64,000 nt of DNA from Flavobacteriaceae bacterium (GTDB lineage Bacteria; Bacteroidota; Bacteroidia; Flavobacteriales; Flavobacteriaceae): NCBI GenBank assembly GCA_028284005.1, contig JANQSO010000001.1, positions 234,779 to 298,778 of the forward strand, read 5' to 3'. Below, in pieces: positions 30,924-39,877 of the stretch (its first letter is position 1; each line of letters opens with the position of its first letter). Under the pieces are notes generated by a model. The model was given only the letters and a program-made list of their open reading frames with translations. It searched no databases and was not told the DNA's origin. Position numbers and translations under genes: made by a program.

Positions 30924-31259
30924 TTATAGTTCTTCAAAAATATTTATACCAAACTCTCCGGGCCTTGACCTCCATTCAAAATGTTCAGTCAACCGGATTT
31001 TCCCTTTTTCGCTAATGGTCAGTTTAGCAGTAGATGTACCATTGTCCAGTATTCCATCATTCTGAAGTTGACAAAAATTGAATGTAAGCTTGTCTTCGTT
31101 TAGTAGCCCTACAAGAAACCCCTTTTCGATTTTTCCTCCGCTATAAGTTGCATAGACAGAACTGTTTTTTTGAGTAAACTGAAAAATGGTATCCTTGTTT
31201 ACTACTCCATTTTCCGCAGTCTTGACCACATTCATTTTTATATTGTCCAAATTTATCAT
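30924..31259 (-). CDS. Small conserved Bacteroidota protein, unknown function
   Basis: A 111-residue soluble protein, beta-rich, with AENGVVNKDTIFQFTQ, YSGGKIEKGFLVG and LTEHFEWRSRPGEFGINIFEE. It resembles a small family often labelled N-acetylglutamate synthase in databases, but it is far too short and has no acetyltransferase motif, so that label should not be used. It stands at the end of a short minus-strand group with a VOC gene and a DUF1835 gene. Confidence 0.6.
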   Translation of the reverse strand: MINLDNIKMNVVKTAENGVVNKDTIFQFTQKNSSVYATYSGGKIEKGFLVGLLNEDKLTFNFCQLQNDGILDNGTSTAKLTISEKGKIRLTEHFEWRSRPGEFGINIFEEL

Positions 31260-31286
31260 CGATGCTTAATTAAATAGCTTTGTTTA

Positions 31287-31670
31287 CTATATCTTTTCGG
31301 CAAAGGCAATTACATGACCGTCCGGGTCTGATATGTAACCCACTTTATCTCCCCAGTCTCTATGTTCCAATTCACTGATCATTTTTCCTCCTAATTCAAT
31401 TCCCTTTTTTATAAACTCTTCTGCTTTTTCAACTTTCAGGTATACTTCACATCTTGGTATTCCATTGCCATTTTTTGGGTGTGGCATTTTGGGAGACAAT
31501 ATCCTGGCAATACCATTTTCGGGCATGATTCCTAACTTTGTAGTGGCTGTCAATTCAAATTCGGTCATTCCCGGTACATCTAAACAGGGATTAATACCCA
31601 AAAGCTGTTCATAGAAATATTTACTTTTTTCCTGATCAGCTACATAAAGAACAAACTCGACCTCTTTCAT
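31287..31670 (-). CDS. VOC (glyoxalase fold) family protein
   Basis: A 127-residue protein with two beta-alpha-beta-beta-beta modules: EVEFVLYVADQEKSKYFYEQLLG in parts, and CEVYLKVEKAEEFIKKG, ending YISDPDGHVIAFAEK. This is the vicinal oxygen chelate fold. The first-module His ligand is replaced (VEFVLYV), so it may not be a metal enzyme and could be a binding protein. It lies 6 bases after the DUF1835 gene, so co-transcribed. Confidence 0.8.
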   Translation of the reverse strand: MKEVEFVLYVADQEKSKYFYEQLLGINPCLDVPGMTEFELTATTKLGIMPENGIARILSPKMPHPKNGNGIPRCEVYLKVEKAEEFIKKGIELGGKMISELEHRDWGDKVGYISDPDGHVIAFAEKI

Positions 31671-31676
31671 ATACTA

Positions 31677-32426
31677 TCAAAGGTTGTTTTCAATTGTATT
31701 TAATAATCTCTCAACCTGTAAATCGCCAAAACCATAGATGCTTTCGCGACGACAAAATTCCTTGAATATTGCCCCGAATTCCTTAGTTTCCAGTTCGTTC
31801 ATTATTTGAATAAGAGACCTAACGGGCCTTCCCGGATCCCCTTCTGTTGGAATTCGCTCTATATGTGCTTTAACAGCCGGAAGTATAAACGGATAGTTGT
31901 TCTCCAATGCTTTTGCTGTTTCTAACAAACTATCAATAGCATCATTTTGATAATACCTCCAAAGGTTCGCAAGTTTGTCAACTTCAATTAACAATGACCT
32001 GTTTTTGTATGCTGAGATTAATTCTGACTGGCTCAGCCCTCCAAAACCATATTGATTGTGTGATGGAGGCCTAATTAAATAAAGCGCATTGTTTTTTTCT
32101 GAAGTATATAAAAGATAAACAGTAAACCAAAAGTTTACCTGACAGAACAGGTCATCTTCAAACCAAAGGTTAACCTCTGCATCATGAGGTATCTTTTGCA
32201 TTTTTTGAAATTCGGAGGCCGCTTTTTCATAATAATCCTGTTCACTATGCCCTTTATAGTGGGTGCTGATAAACTGAGCTCTTGTTTGAAACAACTCAGC
32301 CAAATCAGTTCCATCTACATTTCCATCTACCAGGCATTCACGGGCTACAATGATTTTTCCCCGGATATCTTCCGGAAATTGTTCTTTTAATGAATCTCCA
32401 TTTAGTATATGATATTGTTTTTGCAT
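31677..32426 (-). CDS. DUF1835 family protein
   Basis: A 249-residue cytoplasmic protein. It opens YHILNGDSLKEQFP and continues IIVARECLVDG, then VNLWFEDDLFCQVNFWF, all landmarks of DUF1835, followed by a helical C-terminal half with ALENNYPFILPAVKAHIERIP. The family has no known biochemical role. It leads a three-gene minus-strand group with the VOC and the 111-residue genes. Confidence 0.8.
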   Translation of the reverse strand: MQKQYHILNGDSLKEQFPEDIRGKIIVARECLVDGNVDGTDLAELFQTRAQFISTHYKGHSEQDYYEKAASEFQKMQKIPHDAEVNLWFEDDLFCQVNFWFTVYLLYTSEKNNALYLIRPPSHNQYGFGGLSQSELISAYKNRSLLIEVDKLANLWRYYQNDAIDSLLETAKALENNYPFILPAVKAHIERIPTEGDPGRPVRSLIQIMNELETKEFGAIFKEFCRRESIYGFGDLQVERLLNTIENNL

Positions 32427-32796
32427 TCGAACCTTTTATTGCTTGCGGGAGCTTTATGTATGATTTTGAAAACGATTAACAAAACCAGTTAAGAACTTAA
32501 AAGTAATTAAAATTTATAAAGCTAACGGTCCAATTATATAGAATTATAGCCTTCAGGTTATAGATAATATTCTGTTGAAAGAGGTTTTATTTCCTCCTGA
32601 ATTCTTTTTCAATTTGCGTTATAATTTGCAACTTTGTGAAATGTTGGCCAGAAAAATAATACGTATTACTGAAATGCCCTGGATATTAATTCCGGGTTTA
32701 TAGCGTATCCACTCTCTTCGGTAAATTCAGGGTGACAATATCTCTTTGAAGCAGATAGTTCTTAGTCATCATTTTTAATCAAATAATTTTTTAAAC
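32427..32796. other. Intergenic region without a supported gene
   Basis: A 370-base A/T-rich gap between divergent genes. It contains aagctaacgg, similar to the repeat motifs further right, and a stretch around 32617-32640 with overlapping TTTG and TATAATTTG elements that could be a plus-strand promoter for the saccharopine-dehydrogenase-like gene. A 20-codon frame at 32641-32703 (MLARKIIRITEMPW...) has no support as a gene. Nothing else is recognised. Confidence 0.4.
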
Positions 32797-33936
32797 ATGA
32801 GTAATGTAATTGTATTAGGTGCCGGAATGGTTGGCAGTGCTATGGCCATAGATATGGCAAAAAAGCATAATGTAACACTTACCGATATAAGTAAGCAGGT
32901 ATTGAATGCTATCAAACAAAAGCATAATAGTATAAATATCCAACAATTGGATGTAACCAATATAGAGGATCTGCAAAGTACTATAAAACAGCATGACCTG
33001 GTTATTTGCGCAGTTCCCGGATTCTTGGGTTTTGAAACCTTAAGGCATATTATAGAAGCAGAGATGAATGTGATCGATATTTCTTTTTTTCCTGAAAATT
33101 CCCTGGAGTTGGACCAGCTGGCAAAAGAAAAGGATATTACTGCTATTGTAGATTGCGGAGTAGCTCCGGGAATGGACAATATTATATTGGGATACTATAA
33201 CGAGAAGATGAAATTAACCGACTTTGAATGTTTGGTTGGTGGATTGCCCAAGAAGAAAAAATGGCCCTTTTGCTATAAGGCACCATTTTCTCCGATAGAT
33301 GTAATTGAGGAATATACCCGGCCCGCAAGGTATGTTGAAAATGGGGTAGAGGTAGTTCGTGAACCTTTAACAGATTGTGATTATGTAGAATTTGATGGCG
33401 TTGGAACTTTAGAATCCTTTAATTCGGACGGACTAAGGTCAATAATTCATACCATGCCACACATTCCCAATATGAAAGAAAAGACATTGCGGTATCCCGG
33501 ACATGTGGAGTATATAAGAGTTTTAAAAGAAAGTGGTTTTTTTAGTGAAGATAAGATAGATGTTAACGGTAATGCGGTTTCACCTTTAGACTTTACAAGT
33601 AAAATTCTATTTAACGAATGGAAACTGGGAGAGAAAGAAGAAGAACTAACGGTGATGAGAGTTACTTTAAAAGGAGAGAACGCTAACGGACAAAGAGAGG
33701 AAGTGGTATATAATCTACACGATGAATACTGTAAAGATACCAATACATCGTCTATGTCCAGAACTACCGGTTATACTGCTACTGCAGCAGCAAATTTGTT
33801 CTTAGAGGGTTTATTTTCAGAAAAAGGAGTTTTTCCTCCGGAGCTGGTAGGAAAGCATGAATCATGCTTCAATTACTTTTTAGAATATTTAAAGGAAAGG
33901 AACATCCATTATATCAAAAACTCACGTCTGATCTGA
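32797..33936 (+). CDS. Saccharopine dehydrogenase family protein
   Basis: A 379-residue NAD(P)-dependent oxidoreductase. The Rossmann fold begins VIVLGAGMVGSAMAIDMA (residues 4-21), the SDH-type strand ends are VICAVPGFLG and VIDISFFPE, and the middle CGVAPGMDNIILG and the C-terminal half (VGGLPKKKKWPFCYKAPFSP in parts) match the saccharopine-dehydrogenase C-terminal domain. It could act on saccharopine or a related lysine or polyamine imine; the substrate cannot be decided. The last 15 bases overlap the convergent nhaA gene. Confidence 0.88.
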   Translation: MSNVIVLGAGMVGSAMAIDMAKKHNVTLTDISKQVLNAIKQKHNSINIQQLDVTNIEDLQSTIKQHDLVICAVPGFLGFETLRHIIEAEMNVIDISFFPENSLELDQLAKEKDITAIVDCGVAPGMDNIILGYYNEKMKLTDFECLVGGLPKKKKWPFCYKAPFSPIDVIEEYTRPARYVENGVEVVREPLTDCDYVEFDGVGTLESFNSDGLRSIIHTMPHIPNMKEKTLRYPGHVEYIRVLKESGFFSEDKIDVNGNAVSPLDFTSKILFNEWKLGEKEEELTVMRVTLKGENANGQREEVVYNLHDEYCKDTNTSSMSRTTGYTATAAANLFLEGLFSEKGVFPPELVGKHESCFNYFLEYLKERNIHYIKNSRLI

Positions 33937-35238
33937 CGACACAGATTTCCCGTTCTTCAGTCTTAATACCATAAAACCGATCAATGCAGAAACCAGGGAG
34001 CCAATTAGTATTCCAATTTTAGCAGAGTCTATGTAGGCAGGGCTGTTTGCAAAGGCTAAACTTGCAATGAAAATTGCCATAGTAAATCCAATTCCTGCTA
34101 AAAATGAAACTCCTACTATATGTGAGGTACTTATATCGTTTGGTATTTCAATAAGCTTTACCTTTTTTGCTGCCAGAACGATAGAAGTAATACCAATACT
34201 ATTCCCCAGGACCAGGCAAATGACAATGTTCCTTATTAATGTTGTGTCCAACTCGATCCCGCTATTTATGAGTACTCCTGCATTAGCCAAAGCAAAGACC
34301 GGAATAATAAAATAAGCGACCCAATCGTGCAAACTATGCTCCAAATGCTGTAGGGGAGATTGGTACTTGTGTGTCCAGTCTTCCAGGTCATCAATTTGTT
34401 GAATTTGTTCTTTCGACAGAATAGGTTTATCAATGGATTCGGCTTGTTTGATATTATTGGCTATGCTTACAAGATTATCTATAAAAGCCGGGGTGTTGAT
34501 CTTTTGCCTCACCGGAACAGAAAAGGCTAATAATATCCCGGCCAGTGTTGGATGTATGCCGGATTTTAAGAACAATACCCAAATAATGATGCCAAAGAAT
34601 ATAAGTAAGAACTTAGAATAATAGCCTCTAAAGGATAACAAATATAAAATTCCCAAAAGAAGCACTGCAACAGCCAATAAGCCTATATTTAGATCACCGC
34701 TGTAAAATATAGCGATCGCTAATACGGCACCTATGTCATCGACAATAGCAAAAGCCGTTAAAAATATTTTAAGGCTCAACGGAATCCTTTTTCCCAATAA
34801 ATTTAAGATCGCTAAAGAGAATGCTATGTCCGTAGCCATAGGAATTCCCCAGCCATTCAAGGTTTCGGGATTTTGATTTAGTATAAGAAAGAAAACTACC
34901 GGAACCAGCATTCCGCCCAATGCTCCAAAGAGAGGAAAAGCAACCTTTTTAACAGAATTCAATTCACCGATCAGAAATTCTCTTTTGATCTCTAATCCTA
35001 TCAGAAAAAAGAAAATTGCCATCAGCCCATCATTGATCCATAGTATTAGTGGCTTGTTAAGCTCAAAGCTTTCTGTAGTAAAGCCAATTTTATATTGCCA
35101 AAGAGATCGATAACTATCGCCAAATGATGAATTTGCCCAAATAAGAGCAATTATTGTCGCAGCAAGTAATAAAATTCCGCTAAAGCTTTCAATTTTAACG
35201 AACTTTTGAAAAGGGGTCAGAATTACTTTTTTGATCAT
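33922..35238 (-). CDS. nhaA: Na+/H+ antiporter NhaA
   Basis: A 438-residue inner-membrane antiporter that exchanges sodium or lithium for protons, important in salt and alkaline stress. Eleven to twelve apolar segments and the family landmarks are present: FFFLIGLEIKREFLIGEL, ATDIAFSLAIL, and FAIVDDIGAVLAIA with the two-Asp (DD) ion-binding motif. A marine flavobacterial setting would fit, but this is inferred. The 3' end overlaps the convergent saccharopine-dehydrogenase-like gene by 15 bases. Confidence 0.95.
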   Translation of the reverse strand: MIKKVILTPFQKFVKIESFSGILLLAATIIALIWANSSFGDSYRSLWQYKIGFTTESFELNKPLILWINDGLMAIFFFLIGLEIKREFLIGELNSVKKVAFPLFGALGGMLVPVVFFLILNQNPETLNGWGIPMATDIAFSLAILNLLGKRIPLSLKIFLTAFAIVDDIGAVLAIAIFYSGDLNIGLLAVAVLLLGILYLLSFRGYYSKFLLIFFGIIIWVLFLKSGIHPTLAGILLAFSVPVRQKINTPAFIDNLVSIANNIKQAESIDKPILSKEQIQQIDDLEDWTHKYQSPLQHLEHSLHDWVAYFIIPVFALANAGVLINSGIELDTTLIRNIVICLVLGNSIGITSIVLAAKKVKLIEIPNDISTSHIVGVSFLAGIGFTMAIFIASLAFANSPAYIDSAKIGILIGSLVSALIGFMVLRLKNGKSVSSDQT

Positions 35239-35345
35239 ATGGTTTTACTTAGAATTCTTTGTCTGTAAACCAAAGGTAGTTATTACATATGAATCCATGA
35301 CTTGTATGTGCTATGGAAGTAGCGCTTCCCCATAAGATAGACTTA

Positions 35346-35858
35346 TTAAACGTTGGTAGAGTTTTTAGTATTTTGAATTAAAAAAATAGAAAACCAAATA
35401 CCAATAGAAACATAGACAGCCAATAGTACGATGTAGATTTCAATTGTCACTTCTTTTTTTAAATAACCACAAGCAAGGTATACGGAGAATGCATAGTAGA
35501 AGAAAAACAAAAGATAAAATATATACGATTTAAACTTGTCTCCTGTTCTGGTTTTTTTGTGGTATTGTTGAAGCCATGTTTCCCACCCATTTTTATACTT
35601 ATCTTCTATTTCATCTTTTATAAACTTTCCAAGTCTCATTAAAGAATGATTTTCGGAAAGATAAAGTAGTGCGACAACGATCACTAATAGAGGAACCAAT
35701 GTCAATAGCATTTCTACATTCAAAGTATAAGACAAAAATTGAAAAGAGGGTACCGTTACTAAAGAAAAACCAAGAATTTTAAAGATCCTTCCTTTTGTTT
35801 GTTCAATTTCTTTTCTAAGCGAAATGTATTGTTGTTTCGTAAATTCTGACTGTTTCAT
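35346..35858 (-). CDS. Four-helix membrane protein, unknown function
   Basis: A 170-residue protein with a short charged N-terminal helix (residues 1-28, KQQYISLRKEIEQTKGR) and four apolar segments in two pairs (about 30-47 and 48-68; about 113-133 and 140-163), with a soluble charged region between the pairs. I do not recognise the family. Layout resembles small membrane proteins found with defence or stress genes, but nothing adjacent supports this. It lies upstream of no close partner: nhaA is about 110 bases downstream. Confidence 0.6.
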   Translation of the reverse strand: MKQSEFTKQQYISLRKEIEQTKGRIFKILGFSLVTVPSFQFLSYTLNVEMLLTLVPLLVIVVALLYLSENHSLMRLGKFIKDEIEDKYKNGWETWLQQYHKKTRTGDKFKSYIFYLLFFFYYAFSVYLACGYLKKEVTIEIYIVLLAVYVSIGIWFSIFLIQNTKNSTNV

Positions 35859-35903
35859 TAGGTTCCCTTTTTAAAAACAGAGTAAAATACAAATTACTTT
35901 GAG

Positions 35904-36350
35904 TTAATCCCATACAAACTTCCAACTACCGTCGGCTTGTCTTTTCCAAACGGTATGGAAGGTTCCGGTATTTTCACGGGCAGTTCCCGTAGAATCTACC
36001 GAAGAAAATATATAAGTGCCATAAGTGTACGCCAGGTCTCCGGAACTGCTAACATCTATAAAATCCGGTTTCCATGTAAGGCTTTCATTTGGCTTGCTGT
36101 CTTTTTGGTACCACTCGGCTATTGCTTGCTTTCCTTTGATCAATTTGCCTTTTCTTTTAATGACCCCGTCATTTGCGGCATATGTGGCAAACGCTTTTGT
36201 AATTCCTTCTTGTTGGGCAAGGTCGTTGAATTCTTTTTCAACTTGCTCAATTTCCATTTTCCATTTTTCTATAGTATTAGAATCTGAAGTATTGCAGCTA
36301 GTCATAAAGATCAGAATGCAAATTATGAATCCGGTAGTAGTTTTTTTCAT
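35904..36350 (-). CDS. DUF4440 / SnoaL-like lipoprotein
   Basis: A 148-residue protein with signal and lipobox (FMTSC, Cys19). The mature domain is of the NTF2/SnoaL fold: EFNDLAQQEGITKAFATYAANDGVI, KGKQAIAEWYQKD and TGTFHTVWKRQADGSWKFVWD (in parts), which is the DUF4440 type. Function is unknown; relatives include ketosteroid-isomerase-like and scaffold proteins. Another NTF2-like gene is 17 bases upstream on the same strand, so the two form a unit. Confidence 0.8.
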   Translation of the reverse strand: MKKTTTGFIICILIFMTSCNTSDSNTIEKWKMEIEQVEKEFNDLAQQEGITKAFATYAANDGVIKRKGKLIKGKQAIAEWYQKDSKPNESLTWKPDFIDVSSSGDLAYTYGTYIFSSVDSTGTARENTGTFHTVWKRQADGSWKFVWD

Positions 36351-36367
36351 TGTTAAAAATTAAAAGG

Positions 36368-36727
36368 TTACTCGGTGGTTGAAAGTTTTCTGTCATCTCG
36401 GATCTCGCCAATATGGTAGTATGCTATAATTTCTTCAATCAGGCCATTTTTCACATAATACCACTCACTCACATCCAGAGAAAAATCTCCCTGGGTTGCC
36501 GTGTATCGTACACATGCCTTGTTTTCATGGTATATCTCATCGTGTATCTTAAAACCATAGCCTAAGAACTTATCCTTGTTCTCTTCTACCAGATTGACGT
36601 ACTGTTCTTTTCCGCTAATGGTCCCAAACGGACTTGTATGCCTGAAATTATCACTAATAGGTAAGTTATGATAATCTCCTTCTTTCCATTTGGCAAACCA
36701 TTTTTTTATCAGTTCTTTTAAGTCCAT
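36368..36727 (-). CDS. NTF2/SnoaL-like protein
   Basis: A 119-residue cytosolic protein with the NTF2-like cone fold: helix LIKKWFAKWKEGDYHNL, then DNFRHTSPFGTISGKEQYV, and IEEIIAYYHIGEI at the end. Probable small-molecule binding or isomerase-type protein of unknown role. It lies between a cyclase-family lipoprotein gene (14 bases upstream) and a second NTF2-like gene, and the three are likely co-transcribed. Confidence 0.78.
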   Translation of the reverse strand: MDLKELIKKWFAKWKEGDYHNLPISDNFRHTSPFGTISGKEQYVNLVEENKDKFLGYGFKIHDEIYHENKACVRYTATQGDFSLDVSEWYYVKNGLIEEIIAYYHIGEIRDDRKLSTTE

Positions 36728-36741
36728 CTTTCTTACATATA

Positions 36742-37566
36742 TTAAGGTTTTAGTAATGCTATGACCCGAAGTGGTGCACCACTACCGCCTTTAATTTTCA
36801 TGGGTAAGGCTATTACTTCAAAATCTTTGGAAGGTAGTTGGTCGAGGTTGGTAAGGTTTTCAAAGGCAGGAATATTTTGAGAGAGTAGTATCACATGACT
36901 CTTAAAATATTGAGACTGCCCGTAATCAATACTTGGGGTATCGATGCCAATGGCATGGATATTACGATTCTCAACCAGCCATTCCGCAGCTTCAGGAGAA
37001 AGTCCCGGAAAGTGCAAAAGCTGAACAGCATCCTCACCACGCTCATCCGTACCCAGGTATTTTACTTTATCCGGATAATATTGTGAAAAACCTGTTTGTA
37101 ACAGGACGATACTTCCATCTGGAATTTCTGTATTCTCTTCATTCTCCCAATTGGTAAGGTCTTCAATAGATACAAGGTAGTCGGGATCGTTCAATGCCTT
37201 CGAAGAAACATCTACTTTTATGGCATTGCCTATTAAATTTTCCAGTGGGATCTCATCTACGGTCTGCCCTGTTTCTGAAAAGTGTATTGGAGCATCTATA
37301 TGAGTTCCTCCATGTTCTGCCGTGGCAAAATTGTTGGCCGCATAATAATAACCTTTGTCTGTTTGCCCTGCAAAGACAGTATCCAGGTCGAATTCCTTTG
37401 CAGTTACCCAATAGATGGTTTCTTCAGAAAAGACATGAGTAAGGTCTATGATGCGACTTTGTGAAGACTCTACCGGAGCAGGATCAGAAACTTTTTGGGT
37501 TTCGTTAACCTGGTTGTTACAGCTTACAACTATAAAGGAGCTAACTAATAGAATGATGATCTTCAT
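36742..37566 (-). CDS. Cyclase family (kynurenine formamidase-like) lipoprotein
   Basis: A 274-residue protein with lipobox (FIVVSC), so it is an envelope form of the Cyclase (PF04199) family. The metal-binding signature is present as EHGGTHIDAPIHF (His, Asp, His), and further DSIVLLQTG-like and IGIDTPSID (family turn) segments follow. The family includes kynurenine formamidases and other hydrolases acting on amide bonds, so the exact substrate is open. The ATG at the signal peptide is used; an upstream in-frame start would add 51 residues running into the neighbour. Probable first gene of the small operon with two NTF2-like genes. Confidence 0.82.
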   Translation of the reverse strand: MKIIILLVSSFIVVSCNNQVNETQKVSDPAPVESSQSRIIDLTHVFSEETIYWVTAKEFDLDTVFAGQTDKGYYYAANNFATAEHGGTHIDAPIHFSETGQTVDEIPLENLIGNAIKVDVSSKALNDPDYLVSIEDLTNWENEENTEIPDGSIVLLQTGFSQYYPDKVKYLGTDERGEDAVQLLHFPGLSPEAAEWLVENRNIHAIGIDTPSIDYGQSQYFKSHVILLSQNIPAFENLTNLDQLPSKDFEVIALPMKIKGGSGAPLRVIALLKP

Positions 37567-37675
37567 TTTGTATACTATTTTTAGGCTGGAATGGTTCATA
37601 ACAGGTATATGATTTTGTTCTGTTGGAACTAAGTTAGTAAAAAGCAATAAACCAACGGTTTGTTCAAAAAAATAA

Positions 37676-38041
37676 TTATGTTTTAATAATCCCATTTCTA
37701 TACAGGTCCAATGCTTCATTCATGATGAGGTCGATCTTGGCAATAGGCAGGTCCTTTTTCGGGTCTACCCTGAAAATTTTCATTCGCGATCGATCTCCGG
37801 TTTCCAATTGAGGGTGGTGAAGATGTTTTCCCTCTACCATGAGAAAATAAGGTTCATTGCTCTTTTTGTCAACCCATAGGTAACAGAACATTTTTCCTTT
37901 ATAACAAAAACAAGGCATTCCGTATTTGCATGTTTCCGTGATATCCTTATCATAATTTAGCACAATATCCCGCATGGCCAGCAAACAACTTTTATTTGGC
38001 TCCTGTTTCTCAAAATAGAAATTGTCATTTTGATGTTTCAT
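37676..38041 (-). CDS. DUF1801 family protein
   Basis: A 121-residue protein of the DUF1801/YdhG-like fold: CLLAMRDIVLNYDKDITETCKYGMPCFCYKGKMFCYLW (in parts), then LMVEGKHLHHPQLE. The family binds small ligands or iron-related compounds in some members, but no role is established. Cys20, Cys37, Cys45, Cys47 and Cys53 are more cysteines than usual. It lies 42 bases after the 65-residue gene on the same strand. Confidence 0.75.
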   Translation of the reverse strand: MKHQNDNFYFEKQEPNKSCLLAMRDIVLNYDKDITETCKYGMPCFCYKGKMFCYLWVDKKSNEPYFLMVEGKHLHHPQLETGDRSRMKIFRVDPKKDLPIAKIDLIMNEALDLYRNGIIKT

Positions 38042-38083
38042 TTTTTGTTGAGGTTAGAGTTTTGTGGTTCTGCAACGGTTGGA

Positions 38084-38281
38084 TCACTTCGTTACATCCG
38101 AATGTTTTTTTACGAGTTTATTATACTGTCCTTTTGTTATGAAAATCCTATGCTGAAAAGGGTTTGTCGCCTTGTGCATTACCAATGTTTCTCTTTGGTC
38201 ATGATCCCAATGAAGGATCTTCTGCGTTTTTAGGTCCAGGTCGATGTAATACCGGGTTTCTTTATCTTCTCTTTTTTTCAT
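38084..38281 (-). CDS. Small conserved protein (65 residues), unknown function
   Basis: A 65-residue hydrophilic protein, MKKREDKETRYYIDLD and so on, with TQKILHWDHDQRETLV and HRIFITKGQYNKLVKKH. Similar short proteins with an IT(K)GQYNKLV end are frequent in Flavobacteriaceae. No domain or targeting signal is seen. It starts 11 bases after the hipT-like gene, so it may be carried on the same transcript, but a role in that system is not shown. Confidence 0.6.
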   Translation of the reverse strand: MKKREDKETRYYIDLDLKTQKILHWDHDQRETLVMHKATNPFQHRIFITKGQYNKLVKKHSDVTK

Positions 38282-38292
38282 TCTGAATATTT

Positions 38293-39282
38293 TTATTGAT
38301 CCTTCGTCAATTGTTTTAAACGTCCCTGGTAGGACTGCCAGTAATTTCTTTTTGTCCTTTCGCTTAGGAAAGATGCCGCTATCATCTTTTCCACAAACTG
38401 CGATTGGCCTTTCATTGTTCTCATGATAGCTCCTGAAACCTTTTCTGTAATTCCTGCTTCTGCCGCAAGAACGGCAAATTGCGCTCCAATTTTCCCCTGG
38501 GCTAGATTTCCGGGCAAAAGGCCGCCTTCCAAAGCAAAGTCTCTGTCCTCAATATGAATACGGCTATTCAGCAGGTCATACGCAGGACTTAACCTATAAT
38601 CCCCCATTGGGGTTTCGAGCAAAGAAAAATTCTTAAAATGGGCATCTCCATTTGAGAAGAGATAGTTGAAGAGTATTGTTTTGAAAAGCTTAGGAGCTTC
38701 CAGTTTATACGCAGGGACATAATCTTGCATTAATTGAAATAACTCTAAATAGTTTCCTAAATACTTATAATGTTCTCCATGGGTTTGGGGCGTTCTTCCT
38801 GCCAGTGACGCAAAATCATCCTGCCCCAGTTTGGTACCATCCTCATTTTTGTCAAAACGTTTGGTTATGTAGGCGGGAGCACCATTTTTAAAGAATATCA
38901 ATGCATTTTCTGCAGTTTCCATACCATATACTTGCCGGGCAATTTGCATAGAGAGGTGTTCGTTGGCAGGCATCTGGTCCGGCCTTCTACCCGCATTGGG
39001 AATAGGCTTTAAAATGTATGAGCCTCGCTCACCTTTGGTGATAAGTCGTAATTTATTTTTTTCGAGCAATACGGAAAACTTTTCCTGAACACCGGAAATG
39101 GACAAGCGTTTTCGGTTCTCTTCAAACAATTCGTCTGTTTCGGGATTAGATGCCGGCGAATCGTATGGTAGGATATGATGTACCTTTTTGCCTTGAAACA
39201 CTCTTTTCCGGCACGTTCTGCTATAGGTGTCAAAACCTTCGGCCAATGTCCCGGGGCAAAATCTTATTTCGGGTAAATTCAT
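38293..39282 (-). CDS. HipT-like serine/threonine kinase (split HipA toxin)
   Basis: A 329-residue kinase of the HipA fold but lacking the HipA N-terminal subdomain, which is a separate gene just upstream. The glycine-rich loop is LSISGVQEKFSV (Ser61-Ile-Ser63), the SIS motif of HipT-type kinases, whose serines are autophosphorylated. The catalytic loop is NGDAHFKN (Asp213, His215, Asn218) and the metal site SPAYDL (Asp236). Cys9 and Cys24 lie in a short N-terminal extension. HipT of the E. coli HipBST system phosphorylates tryptophanyl-tRNA synthetase; the target here is unknown. All kinase residues look intact. Overlaps the hipS-like gene by 4 bases. Confidence 0.85.
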   Translation of the reverse strand: MNLPEIRFCPGTLAEGFDTYSRTCRKRVFQGKKVHHILPYDSPASNPETDELFEENRKRLSISGVQEKFSVLLEKNKLRLITKGERGSYILKPIPNAGRRPDQMPANEHLSMQIARQVYGMETAENALIFFKNGAPAYITKRFDKNEDGTKLGQDDFASLAGRTPQTHGEHYKYLGNYLELFQLMQDYVPAYKLEAPKLFKTILFNYLFSNGDAHFKNFSLLETPMGDYRLSPAYDLLNSRIHIEDRDFALEGGLLPGNLAQGKIGAQFAVLAAEAGITEKVSGAIMRTMKGQSQFVEKMIAASFLSERTKRNYWQSYQGRLKQLTKDQ

Positions 39283-39608
39283 GAATTTTCTATTTTGACT
39301 ACTCGTACCGCACCTATACTATCGGTCTTAGCAGTGACCATTAACAGGCCAAAATAATCATTTCGGTCAATACGGTTATATGTACATACAACTTCTTTAT
39401 TAGAGCCTTCCGGCAGCATATTGTAGAAGAACGGGAACAAATATTCCGAATGATATTCTTGCCGGTTTTTAGGCAGTGTAAGGCTTATACCGGGTCTTTT
39501 GTCATCTGCAACCCAGATATCGTGATAGCGAAATGTAAATGAACCATCGTCATGCTGGGTCAATATACCCGCTTCTTCATCTTTGTATAGTATTTGTGCC
39601 TGCCTCAT
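39279..39608 (-). CDS. HipS-like protein (HipA N-terminal subdomain as a separate gene)
   Basis: A 109-residue protein that matches only the N-terminal subdomain of HipA: LFPFFYNMLPEGSNKEVVC, then IDRNDYFGLLMV and DSIGAVRVV. In HipBST systems this subunit acts as the antitoxin that neutralises the kinase, rather than the helix-turn-helix protein. Whether that holds here is an inference from architecture. Start and stop overlap its neighbours by 4 bases each (ATGA), so the three proteins are translationally coupled. Confidence 0.8.
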   Translation of the reverse strand: MRQAQILYKDEEAGILTQHDDGSFTFRYHDIWVADDKRPGISLTLPKNRQEYHSEYLFPFFYNMLPEGSNKEVVCTYNRIDRNDYFGLLMVTAKTDSIGAVRVVKIENS

Positions 39609-39823
39609 TTACCGGGAGATATATCTTTGATCTTCAGGCAGATTTCCATGCCCAGTACATCTGCTAACTTCTGTAAGGTTTGCAATGTGGGGTTTCCTTT
39701 TCCGCTTTCAAACTGCTTTAAGGTCCTTAGGCCAACGCCGGATAAGTCTGCAAGGGTTCTTTGGGTTACCTGCATTATCTCCCTGCGTTCTTTTATGGTC
39801 GCTATTAGCTCTTCTAAGTGCAT
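39605..39823 (-). CDS. HipB-like XRE-family transcriptional regulator
   Basis: A 72-residue helix-turn-helix protein: MQVTQRTLADLSGVGLRTLKQFE (in parts) is the XRE recognition motif, and NPTLQTLQKLADVLGM completes it. First gene of the three-gene split HipA module. It probably represses its own promoter; two inverted repeats with the same half-site (AGTGC/GCACT) lie upstream, one only 5 bases from the -33 element. Length is short compared with E. coli HipB (88 residues) and there is no C-terminal strand extension. Confidence 0.85.
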   Translation of the reverse strand: MHLEELIATIKERREIMQVTQRTLADLSGVGLRTLKQFESGKGNPTLQTLQKLADVLGMEICLKIKDISPGK

Positions 39824-39842
39824 TATATGGCTCTTTTTTATG

Positions 39843-39872
39843 CAAATATATGATAAAAATTCAAATATGCAA
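39843..39872 (-). promoter_or_regulatory. Promoter of the split HipA module
   Basis: On the minus strand: TTG, 19-base spacer, TATATTTG, reading 39872 to 39843. The -7 element ends 20 bases before the hipB start. It matches the Bacteroidota consensus well. Confidence 0.7.
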
Positions 39873-39877
39873 TAAAA

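Noticed and set aside
30924..31259. N-acetylglutamate synthase
   Set aside because: The protein is 111 residues with no acetyltransferase motif; the label in some databases is not supported.
32641..32703. 20-codon frame before the saccharopine-dehydrogenase-like gene
   Set aside because: Too short, no family, no other support.
37628..37660. Third copy of the 60-bp dispersed repeat
   Set aside because: Only about nine bases (actaagtta) and a following A-rich stretch match, too little to claim.
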